DNA of 64,000 bases, taken from positions 9,003,789 to 9,067,788 of the forward strand of contig OZ035962.1 in assembly GCA_964034945.1 (NCBI GenBank), given 5' to 3'. The stretch's first letter is position 1. Each line of letters begins with the position of its first letter. Of the stretch, positions 47,499-57,750 are shown piece after piece. This stretch comes from Chrysopilus asiliformis (lineage: Eukaryota > Arthropoda > Insecta > Diptera > Rhagionidae). The notes beneath the pieces are model-generated. The model had not been told where the DNA came from and made no database searches. It saw only the letters and a list, made by a program, of their open reading frames with translations. The position numbers were made by a program, and so were the translations under genes.

Positions 47499-47990
47499 TT
47501 ACTTTCTTCTACGGAGTATAATATTGTATTCATGAAAAATTTCGACCCCTTAATTTTGCCTAAAAAACATTTCCCGATCACTCCTGAGTCGATTGGAGTC
47601 ATATTTAAAAAATGTCTTTCTGTCTGTCTGTCAGTCTGTCAGTCTGTCAGTCTGTCAGTCTGTCAGTCTGTCAGTCTGTCAGTCTGTCTGTCAGTCTGTC
47701 AGTCTGTGTACAAGATTTCTCAAAAACTAATAGAGCTAGCGCCATGAAATTTTATAGGCATGTTGGGTCCTGAAATGGGACGATCCTATCAACTTTTGGT
47801 GGAAATCCGTTAACCGGAAGTATCCAAAATGGCGGTTTTTCAAAAATCGCAATTTCGTTTTTCTCGATTTACTCCCAAACTACGCGTTTTTTAGTCTTAG
47901 GTTGACAACGCGACAGTGCTCTAGCGTAAATTGCGCAGGGTCGTAGATTTTGTAGAAGAAAGTTTTGTGTTAACCACAACTGATATTTTT
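47499..47990 (+). mobile_element. HINE family 3, internally deleted copy with expanded microsatellite
   Basis: From ACTTTCTTCTAC (47501-47512) to about 47895 it is almost identical to 31308-31634, then jumps at TTTTTAGT to CTTAGGTTGACAACGCGACA, matching 32094 onward: about 460 bp of interior is absent. GTAGAAGAAAGT (47952-47963) pairs with the 5' end. The microsatellite (47613-47707) is a run of GTCTGTCA units far longer than in the full copy. Confidence 0.75.
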
Positions 47991-48223
47991 TATAAAAAAA
48001 CACCAGCCGTGGTTGCAATGGACCCACTTTACATTAGTTGGCAGGCGTTCCGAAATACGAATACAAAATAATTAAGTTTGTAACATAAGTTGATCGCTCA
48101 ATCCGAATTACGTTCATTATTATGCTTTTTTCTATAGTTCGTGTAAAATTTATTGCCCAGTTTGAAAATTTGACGAAACACAGTTGATTTGTGGTACTAT
48201 CAACTGAGCAAATTCGAAACTAA

Positions 48224-48487
48224 GGTCCCGTTTACATCTGACACTTCACAACCGTTTATACTATGGTAAAAATTCCGAAATTTATTCCTGAAACACGCCC
48301 GAACGTAAATTTTTTCATATAAAACCGCCAGAACAAATTCAAATTTTGACAATTTTTGCTAGATGAATTTATTCTGCGATAGATAAAATAAAATTCGATA
48401 AAACAAATTTAAATAAAACAAATAGATAAAACAAATTCTAAAGAAAATTCCCGGAGAAATTCAATTTTCGCAAGTGTAAACGGGGCC
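48224..48487. mobile_element. PIF/Harbinger-like MITE, inverse copy
   Basis: TAA flanks both ends (48221-48223, 48488-48490). The ends GGTCCCGTTTACATCTGACA and GCAAGTGTAAACGGGGCC match those of 13380-13630 in the other orientation. Interior has AAATAAAACAAATAGATAAA-type repeats not seen in that copy. Confidence 0.75.
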
Positions 48488-48505
48488 TAAGCTAAATTAA
48501 TATTA

Positions 48506-49075
48506 GACCCTCCAAAAATTGTTTAAAAAAATATATCTAAAAACAGTTGTTAAATTGTTGGAAAATGTTGTAAAAAAATGTTGAAAAAATGGTTAAAAAA
48601 TACTGCAAAAAATTATTAAAATTTTATGTTGGAAAATTTATTTGAAAAAAAAAAAAAAAACTGAAAAATTACTCGTTTTTTATAAAGCAGGTGAAAAAAT
48701 AAACAACACATGGGGGCGTTGTTGCATGGAAGCATGGAAAATCTTTTTTACGCGTTTTTTGATGAATTCTGGGGTGTGTAAATATTTACAATGCAGTGCA
48801 ACGAAAACACCGAAATTGTGGAGTATTGCCAATTGTGACTAATTTTGATTCTCAATTCTCAGGTTATAGTAAAATATTCTTAGGACATTTTTTGTACGCA
48901 ATATTTTCACTGATGGCTTTTTGTAAATAATTAGAAAAATTGTTAATAATTGTATGAAAGTGGCTGAAATTGGGAAAAATTCTTGTTTTCTTTTAAAAAA
49001 ACAAAAATTTGTTTTCTTTCAAAACGATTGTTAAAAATTGTGCTTTAACAATTTTCTTGTGATTTGGAGGCTCTA
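48506..49075. mobile_element. Possible degenerate TIR element
   Basis: TAGACCCTCCAAA and TTTGGAGGCTCTA bound a stretch rich in TGTTAAA/TGTTGAAAAA words. Only 12 of 13 end bases pair and no target duplication is clear, so this is weak. Confidence 0.25.
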
Positions 49076-49079
49076 GTTA

Positions 49080-52000
49080 AGTTTTTTTTTCATGTATTTT
49101 TTTTCATGCCCATGTATACTCGAGAGGAGAAAAGAAAATGACTATGAAACCTTAATTTGAAGAACCCCGATATCACAATATTATAGTAGTTAGGATTTAT
49201 TTGAACATAATTAGAATTAGAGACGTTTTCAAATTATAAGTCGTCCCTAATCGAATTTTATAGTTCTTTTGTAAGCAATGGATGTTTTTTCTTTTTGTTA
49301 TTTAGGCACATTATTTTTCACATCTTTTTTAGACATATCTATCGTGTAACAAAAAAAAATAGTCACATGTGATTTTTATTCAAACATTTGACAAAATTCA
49401 CAGAGAATCTTAACATTATAGTTTAATTAAAAATTGTAAGAAAAACAGCATGAAAGAAACACACAGCATATTACACTAAATATGATAAATCAACGGCCTC
49501 AAAAAGTATGAATCGACCGAAAATAACAACATCAAGGAAAATTCTTACAGTGCGAAAACAATTATCACGTGCTCAGGACAAAAATAGAAAATCATTTCTA
49601 GCTTCAAGAATTTTCAAGTCATGTCAAACTATGTATTATGAGAAAATTTTAATTTAATTTTAAAACACTTCCTTTTTGTTTTAAAATTAAATTTTTTTTT
49701 TGAAGTTTTAAATAAAAATTGTAAATTGTAAAGTTTAAATGATGTAATATTGAGGATAATATTTATGGGTAATTTTGATTAAATTGACCTCTTTTCAAAA
49801 TTAATGAAATTCTTGGGTAATTCTAGTATTTAAGTAAAATTTTCACTTACTCGATGTAAATACAGTGGATTTTTTGTCCAATCCGCTTTTATCTATTTAA
49901 TCGTTGTATTTAAAGACGTTTGCTTTAAAGCCGTTGTATGTTTGTGTTTGAAATAATTTGATGTAAATTTTTATTTTTCACAAATATAAAAAGCAACTCT
50001 AATTAGAATTATAGATTTTCTACACTTTTCAATTTACCAAATACACTGAGGAAAACTTTATTTTCAATTTTTCTTTAACAAATTTTGAGAAATTAATTTC
50101 GTTTAACATTTAACAAAATAAACACAATTGTGAAAAAAAATGAATTTGGAATAAATTTTTGAAATGAAAAAAATTAAACTGAAATTTTACAGTGGATCCG
50201 AACTTGCATTTCCCATATGACAATCACAAATGGGGTTATTTTTTTCCTCTGCTTCTATAACTAACACACTCACACGTTAGTGGTTCATTTTTTTGTTCGC
50301 GAAATCGTTTTTTTCGACAGATTTTTCTTACATATTTCGAATGGAGAGGATTTTTGTGCAAGCGTTAACTGGCCTGGCCGGGTATGGTTAACGACAGAAC
50401 CATTAAGCCAAGTAAAGAAGTGTTTTTTTTTAAATACTTTGTTCTGTAGTCGAGAAATTAATTCAAATTAATCGCGTTTTAATGTCTCCACCTCGTACTA
50501 AACACTCACGAGGTTTCTTCGGCATTAATTTTTAGTTTTTGATTTCAAGATTGTCGAAATAAATGAGAATATGCTGCATTTAATTGCAAAATATTTTGCG
50601 ATAGAACTTTGTAAACTTTAAAAATGTCCGATTATTTAGTCTTTTTTCGATGTCGACTGCACTGGAAAACTACTACAGCCCCTGTTTGTAGTACTTTTCA
50701 CTATTGATTGACATTTTAGGTTAATTTGTCAAAATTCAATTCAGTGTTCTGCTATTCAGCTGTTGGCTAGTGGTTTGAAAATTTCGATTATACAAAATTC
50801 ACGCCGAATAAAAACTTCCTTTCGAAATGACGAACGAATGAAAAGTGACCACTTATTCTTATGGTTTCTCGGATATTCACGGTTAAAAAACGCATCCAAT
50901 CGAGAAAGGAGCGTCCGATTGAAATCTCTTGGCGAAATATTCAGCTAAACGAACTCCGAACAACTGATGTTGAAAACTTCAAAAAGTCCACAAGCACCAC
51001 ATCGAAGCATTTTCAGTACAATTTCGATCTGTCTGCTGGCCAGAGGGGTGTTTGCTGGTGTTAGTTGGGTAATTTTGTGTGCGAGTTCATTGGTAAAATT
51101 CACATGCGAGAGAAACACCTCTGACACCACTGAAAGAAAAAAACCACCATCTTCTTGGCAACTCTCACTGCATCGTCTCGCGTCATCTTGCGCACACGTG
51201 CACGTTAAATGTCAACACGGACACTATAAACGTGTCCGTGAATACCAATCCAATCGAAAAGGCAATGGAAAGTACGAGAGAGCAGAGAGAAGTTTTCAAT
51301 GTTTGGCATTTTAACATCAAACATAATTCGATACGTGTTACCACTGAAAGGTGGGTTGTTTGGGTTTTTTTAAATGCATTTCATAAAAAACCGAAGCCAT
51401 TGAAAGGGTGAAATATTTCTGGCAAACTAAATTACTGTAGATTTTCCCATGAAACTACCGTAAAGCTTTAGAGATTTTTGATTTCGTTGGTTTTCAAAGA
51501 AATTAAAAAATAATTTATTCTAATGATCTTAGATTTATTTGATGACAAGTTACAACACATGAATATATTTTTATTATAAGGTTTTATATTTAGACTAAAA
51601 ATCTAATTATATATAATATGTTTTTGGTTTGCTGCGATTTTCAACTTTGTGCATTCATATTTGTATTGAAGAATCAATTCTTGTAAGGTAATTATTTTAT
51701 AAATTGGGTATTTTTGTCTTTGCACAAGATTGATGAACTATAATTTCACTGCACAAGCACAGAAGTGCATGGCAGCATTGTAATAAAATGCAACCACTCT
51801 CTGAACTTTTGATTTCGAGAGCATTTCCGCCTGCATTTCTGTGCAAACACTTACACCGACGCAAATCGGAACACGGAAGAAGAGAAATTTAATCTAAAAG
51901 GCTTGCTCTCTGTTGGTAAAAGAGTTGCCATGTCCTTGAAATTTAAAATGTCACTTGAATTGCATATCACTAATTAAAATTACAACTTAATCAATGAAAA

Positions 52001-52135
52001 TCAATTATAAATAAAATATCTAAAATGACTCAATTGTTTCCATTCTTGCTTCATTCGTCAGACAAAAAATTGTGAAAAGGTTTGTAGTTAATTTAATATT
52101 TTTATTGAAAAACTTCGAGCTATAGAGCATATTGG
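49080..52135. other. Non-coding stretch with a GC-richer patch
   Basis: No exon is supported. The part at about 50760-51310 is richer in GC and CpG and contains CACGGACAC-tataaac-GTGTCCGTG (51216-51240), a perfect 9-bp inverted repeat, and a CACGTG word at 51195-51200. Open frames there have no recognised domain. Confidence 0.4.
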
Positions 52136-52204
52136 AATACAGTACAGGATCGATGTAACGAACACCCCATGTAGTGAATATTCGATATCGTGAATTCCCT
52201 ATTT

Positions 52205-53099
52205 TATTTCCTCTTCTATAGAGGGAAAGAAAGTATTATATTCATGACGGAAACCGACTCGAGAACGGGGGAGCTAGAAATTTTCTGATCAGTACAAAAT
52301 CCGTTTCATGCAAAATTATAAGAATGTTCGTACATTTGTCTGCCGGTGTGTCCGTTGTACGTATCTTAAATAACTCGAAAAAGCGTTGACATAGCGACTT
52401 GAAATTTTCTGTACGTAAGTTTTACAAAAGTCGCAGTTTTCTGTCAACAATTGAGGCGTTAAAAGCTAGAGTGGACCAAGCCACATAATCGAGTTTTTGA
52501 AGCTTTTCCACTTTTGTACTATTATTGACTGTAAATTTTTGGAAACAAAAATTCTGTGGACTTTATTACTCAATGTTGAAATGTTCTTTTGTGCATCCAA
52601 ACATTTTTATCTAAACACTCACTCGCAATAGTGATTCAAAAACAAAAAATTGACGATTTCGACATGTGGGTTGGTCCACTCTAGCTTTTAACGCCTCAAT
52701 TAACGTTAGCTATAACGAGTATCTCCCATACAGTTTTATTGAAAAAATATCGTTTATGGAAAATTTCTCGAAACCTATGTATTTTTATGCAAAAAAAAAA
52801 CATAACCAAACTTATAGGAAATTAAATATTCTACATTTCTTCTTTCAACGGTATATACGTATCTCTAACGGTTCTCAACACAGTTCAAAAATATTAAGTC
52901 TTTTGAAAATTTCTTCGAAACTATGCGCTATCATGAAAAAATGCTTATAACAAAATTCAAAGAAAAGAAAATTTCATGCATTTTTCCTTTAACAGTTTTT
53001 ACGTTTCTTTAATGATTCTCAAGATATTTGAAAAAAAATATTATATTTTAAATATTTTTTTCGAAACTAATTTGTGTTGATCACAACTGATATTTTTTA
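52205..53099 (+). mobile_element. HINE family 3-like copy, interrupted
   Basis: GAAAGAAAGTATTATATTCA, the TTTGTCTGCCGGTGTGTCCG microsatellite remnant, TAACTCGAAAAAGCGTTGAC, then after an inserted TIR element the CGGTTCTCAACACAG interior and TTTGTGTTGATCACAACTGA at the 3' end match the family order. Strongly diverged. Confidence 0.5.
52449..52701. mobile_element. TIR MITE inside the diverged HINE copy
   Basis: AATTGAGGCGTTAAAAGCTA starts it and TAGCTTTTAACGCCTCAATT ends it; the inverted match runs on through GAGTGGACCAA, over 30 bp without mismatch. No coding capacity. Flanks show no clear target duplication. Confidence 0.8.
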
Positions 53100-53530
53100 G
53101 TTCAAATACAATTTAAACTGACTTTTTTGTAAATCAACAACTTTTTATTGTACAAGTAAACTGGATAAAAAAAATAGCAATTTTTCTTTTGTGATAAATT
53201 TAATATCTGTGAAGATTTGCCGAATTCAAAAATATCCAAACATTCTCCTAGATTAACAATATTTTCATGAAAAATAACATATTACTAACAAAAAACTACT
53301 TAAATTTTTTCTAGTGAAATTTGATTTGTAATAAAATTACGAGATTTCCGGGCAGATAGATTTCGTGATTTAGCGCATATCGAAGCGTCGTATATCGAGG
53401 TCTTGTATTTTTTTATAATCTTTTATTTATGTACATTGGGTTATGATAAAACTGAAAACTCGTATATCAAGACTGGTTATATCGAGGCGATTCAAATAGA
53501 ATTAAAAATTTCACGCGAGACGCGAAACTG

Positions 53531-55598
53531 CATTAAAAATCCTTGACTGCGAGTGGTAGAATTCAATTTTTTTTATAAGTTCTTTTGAATATTTCAAGGA
53601 GCCCATCTTTGTTACTGATGTTTAGCAGCAAAATTTTGATTATTTTTCCTTATACAGAAATCCTTACTTAATGCACAACCAAATTGCAACTAAGCGAGTG
53701 TCACAATTAGCGGCATTGCAATTATCCGGGGACTACTGTGTATGTATGTGAGTAGCAAATAGAACCATCCCTGTGGCTAATTTAATGATCCGACGCCATT
53801 TGAATGTCTGGAACTTCCTAATTCAATACAAGTATAGTTATTTAATTGTTATCCTTGGAATATACATAATTTCGAGACGGCCTTGACAATTTGTCGTCAA
53901 TGAATGGAATGGCACACCCTTTTGCCTTTTTTTGTTATTCCATCGAAGTCTTCAAATGAGTGCATATGCATGCAGAAGAACAGAAAGAAGGCAGCATAAT
54001 AATAAATTAGACGGAGAGGTTTTCTCCTTAGGTTGATTTTTTCATCAGCGGGATTAAAATTAGAAAAGCCCAGCTTAAGACGACGTGTTTCTTGTTCCAC
54101 TGAGACAAATGTCGATTCCCGAATGTTGAATATCTATTCGAAGATGGCAGGAGTGGACGGAACACAAGCAGACAAAAAGACTAGACCGAACTAAAATGGA
54201 GTTTATAAAAAAAAAACAAAATTAAATGATGGAACAAGAATTAAGAAAAAAGATTTAGAAGAGGCAGCCAAAAAAGCAACTACGTCGACTGTCTGCAACC
54301 ACCGTCATTTAAGTAACACCGAGACTTGAGTTGGGGCTGAAGTTCAACTCCAGACGTCAGTCTCCTCTTGAAATGCATATCGAGAAGTGCATTTTGGTAG
54401 CACCACCACCACCAGCAGAATAAGTGGACTGGACCGAAGGGAGAGCACCATTAGCTAACACCGGCCACAATCTGGCGGAGCGACGTAAAAAAACCATGAA
54501 AACCTTAGGAACATAAGAAGCCACATCCAACAGAAACCACCAGTATAGAGGACGGCAAGTTTTACGAAGAACCTTAAGTAGAAGAGTGTTCTAAGGAAAA
54601 AGCCAAAACGCGCCAGAAATGAACAAAACGAAAAGTTGTTGCTCAACTTCAACAGTCCAGACTCGGTCCGATCCACACACGTCCCAATCCACTTCTAGGT
54701 CTTTGCGACGAAGGCGATTAACTACAGGCTCGGGCACAAGATGAGTCCAGGTTTAGGTCGACTCTGGCCGCCTGCTTCTTCCAGACGCAATACAACCTTA
54801 CCCCCTTCAACATTGCTGGGGGGTGTGGAGTCTTTCCCCGTCTGCAAGGTAGTAGTGAGTGTCCAAGTTAAGACCGAAGTCGGATTTGAAGTCAGAAATT
54901 TGTTCAGACCTCGATGCCTCCTTAACCCTCCCCTTTCGTTCGAAGTGTCTGTACAGCCTGCGCTTTGGTTAACTTTCCTCCCTTCTTACATTCTGCGTGA
55001 GTGTGCTGGGATAGTCATTCGGCAGACAAATTCCGGTGCATGATGGCGATGTGTGGCTTGTCTTCCTTTTAGGCTCGTCAATATGTTGCTTTTTCGCCTT
55101 GTGTCGTCTTCGTGCTGGAAATAACATTTTTTCAGGTTCGGTCTGCCCTTGCCTAATCCTTGGAAGATATTTTTCTCAAGTTTCTTTCTTTTTATTAAAA
55201 TTTTCTGCCAGAGCAGACAGTGTCTCAGTCTTTCCGGGTCAGGAATGAAAAAAAAACGTCTTTGATGGGTGCGGAAATTACAAAAATTCAGAGATGAACG
55301 TTGAAAAGAACTTTTTTCGATTTTATGCAATGATAAAGTATTGAATTTTTCAGGATAACTTTAATATTTTCAAAATACAATTGAATTTAGCCTAGAAATT
55401 TGTGGCATGAATATAAAATAATTTTATATTATTTTTTATTTTTCCGGAAACATGCAGGTTTTTTGTATTATTGACGAAGGTTGATTGGAAATTGAGTACC
55501 AATTTTTACAAAAGTTTTATAAAAATCATCATATAATTCACATTAGCTTTTGAAAAGGTGAAGCAGCTGACCCAAATACTGGAAATCAAAAAGATTTA
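53531..55598. other. Non-coding stretch with a GC-rich patch and a pogo-type end
   Basis: GCAATTATCCGGGGACTACT at 53715-53734, followed by GTGTATG, is a solo pogo/Tigger-type TIR end. The part at about 54290-55250 is clearly richer in GC than the rest of the window, but no frame in it carries a domain or paired splice sites. Confidence 0.4.
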
Positions 55599-56371
55599 CG
55601 GCCAATTTCTTCACAGAGTACTAAAGTGGGGTCTAGCTAGTCCAGGTACTATCTCTGGTACTCGGTACCAATGAAAAGTTAGTACTTGTGCATTTCTTCA
55701 CATCGCTAGTACCGGAGCTAAATTCACCAGCCGGTACTAGCGGCAAATACGTCTAAAACTAAGGTAATACGTCTAAAACCGATTTTGACACTATTTTGAC
55801 ATTTTAATTTGAAATATTATTGTTCGCTGTGTTCCGTGAATTCGTGTACGTGTTTTTTTTTCAATTAATATTTGTTTGTGTTTTTTGTTATTCCACTTTA
55901 TAAACGGGCTTTTAATTTAGTGCAAATAAATAGTGAAAACATGAGGAGCAGAAAACGAAAAGGATACGGTTGGTGGTGATTCATTTTAATTCTCATGTTT
56001 CGGTGTGTTTGATTTTTTTTATATTTGAAATTATTATCTACGGCTATTTTTCATCAAATATTACTATTCAGCGTCCGGTACAAAAAAGTGATGCAGTTAA
56101 TGCGAAATCATTTCTATAAATAAAAAAAATCGACTACTCCAGTACTATATTATAGGTGAAGAAATAAAATTGGCATAAATTCGAGTACTAACATCGCTAG
56201 ACCCTCGATTTTGAGGGTCCGGGAAATAGTGAGTACCAGCTAATACTCCGTATCAAAGTCAGTACTAAGGCGCGCTAGTACTTGGTGAAGAAATGACTTG
56301 ATACCAATTTGAGTACCAAATTTTGGTCTAATACCGGTAATAGCGTTAGTACTCGGTGAAGAAATCGGCCG
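55599..56371. mobile_element. Harbinger-like TIR element with repeated internal end motifs
   Basis: TTA flanks both sides (55596-55598, 56372-56374). CGGCCAATTTCTTCACAGAG starts it and CTCGGTGAAGAAATCGGCCG ends it. ATTTCTTCAC or its inverse recurs inside near 55693, 56153 and 56286, each next to GTACT/AGTAC words (CTAGTACC, GAGTACTAA). The 3-bp TTA duplication suggests PIF/Harbinger. Non-coding. Confidence 0.65.
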
Positions 56372-56403
56372 TTAGACATTTTAAGTAAAATATATATATT
56401 TTT

Positions 56404-56762
56404 TTATACTCTATATGATATATCATATAGAAGTATGTATATTAGATTTTGTATATCGTTTGTAACGTATAGAACCAATCATCGGACACAATAATGAAGT
56501 ACACCAGGGTGTTAGGGATGACAAAAGATTTTGATTTCCGCACGTCCATCCGTCTGTCCGTCCATAAACACCATAACTTTCGAAAGGATTGAGCTATATA
56601 GACATGAAATTTTGTATAACTACATTTCTTGTAAATGGCTAGGCTAAATTCTTGAACGGGACCAATGGGGCCATTCCTTTCCCCCTCCCCCATACAAACG
56701 AAACTGTGTTTTTGCAATTTTCTCAAAAACGGTGGGTCATATTGAAAAAAATTTATAAAGTT
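56404..56762 (+). mobile_element. HINE family 2, second copy, 3'-truncated
   Basis: TTTATACTCTATATGATATA, then TGTATATCGTTTGTAACGTA, GAACCAATCATCGGACACAA, ACACCAGGGTGTTAGGGATG, CGTCCATCCGTCTGTCCGTC and TTTCTCAAAAACGGTG match 26130-26687. TATGATATATCATA near the start is a palindrome. The 3' part is replaced by an unrelated tandem repeat. Confidence 0.65.
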
Positions 56763-56799
56763 TCTTTCTAATCTTTTCGGTTGCATTTTCAAACTTTTT

Positions 56800-56945
56800 G
56801 ATTGAAAAATTAACTATTTGGTTTAAAAGTTCAACTTGTTTGGTTTAAAAAATTCAACTTTGATTTAAAAATTCAACTCTTTCAGTTTAAAAATTCAACC
56901 TTGATTTAAAAATTCAACTTGTTTGGTTTAAAAATTCGACCACAA
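56800..56945. repeat. Minisatellite of GTTTAAAAATTCAACTT units
   Basis: At least six degenerate units of GGTTTAAAAATTCAACTT / TGATTTAAAAATTCAAC follow one another, with an alternating long and short unit. Related words, inverted, lie at 59918-59990 (AACCAAATAGTTTAAA, TTCAACTTTTTGGTTGA). Confidence 0.8.
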
Positions 56946-57173
56946 AAATGAAAATTGAAACTATTTGGTTGAAAAAGCTTTGTGATTTTGTTGTTTACAA
57001 ATTTCAAACTTTGTAGTTTAAAATTTTAACTCAATTTAGTTAGGTAAATACGTAAACCTAAAAAGTTTGTGAAGGAAGGAATTTTTGTTTAAAAATAATT
57101 TATTACAAATCTGGAGTTTCAATTGTTAATCTGCAAAAATGTTGTTCTGTCTGTCGGTCTGCTCTGTTTGTTT

Positions 57174-57750
57174 TTATACCCGTATGGTGAAACCAAAGGG
57201 TATACTAACTTTGCCTTACCGTTTGTAACGCCAAGATCCCGTCATCACACAAAAAAATGAATTATACCAGTGTGTTTAGAATGATAGAAATAATTAATTT
57301 CTGCATGTCCGTCCGTCCGTCCGTCCGTCTGTCTGTCTGTCTGTCCGTCCGTCTGTCTGTCCGTCTGTCTGTGGCGTGGATTGCGGGCGCACGGATTGAG
57401 CTAGAGACTTGAAATTTTGCGCAGATTGATTTTTCGTAAAATGCGAGGCTAAGTTCGTTCATGGGCAAAAATGGGCCATTAGGGGGGTACCCCCATACGA
57501 ACGAAAACGTTTTTTGTGAATATCTCAAAAACGGTGCATCTTATCAAAAAAGTCCAAGAACAAAAGTTATTTAGGGTATGATTCTACATAAAACTCCCAT
57601 ACATAAAAATCCGATTGGAATAAATTTTAAAAATTCTTGTTGGAAAATTTGACTTCAAAGTGGAATTTTGATACAACGGTTCGCCGTTCACTTAAATCAC
57701 CATACGGGTTTTCAATAATTGCGAGATTGGCAATTATAGCTTTTGTTATG
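57174..57750 (+). mobile_element. HINE family 1, copy F
   Basis: Full-length copy with long CCGTCCGTCTGTCTGTC microsatellite (about 57307-57372), the shared core, CACCATACGGGTTTTC and the hairpin region reading ATTGCGAGATTGGCAAT, in which one stem base differs from the other copies. Ends TTTTGTTATG followed by T residues. Confidence 0.85.

Larger units (their letters stand above)
52139..53530. mobile_element. Degenerate pogo-like terminal sequences
   Basis: The left part, TACAGTACAGGATCGATGTA followed by ACGAACACCCCATGTAGTGA and TTCGATATCGTGAATTCC, and the right part, TATATCGAGGTC and GGTTATATCGAGGCGATT, look like the CAGT...CTCGATRTAACGAA-type ends of pogo/Tigger elements. Pairing is imperfect. 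A HINE family 3-like element (about 52205-53099) and a TIR element lie between. Confidence 0.3.

Noticed and set aside
47361..47747. 128-codon plus-strand frame with a Ser/Val/Cys/Leu repeat
   Set aside because: The repeat is the translation of the GTCTGTCA microsatellite in a HINE family 3 copy.
54741..55330. Overlapping 100- to 114-codon frames on both strands in the GC-rich patch
   Set aside because: Open frames are longer where GC is higher. No domain, signal peptide or splice structure was seen.
56800..56945. CRISPR-like array
   Set aside because: Units are short, degenerate and adjacent with no unique spacers, in a eukaryotic setting; it is a minisatellite.
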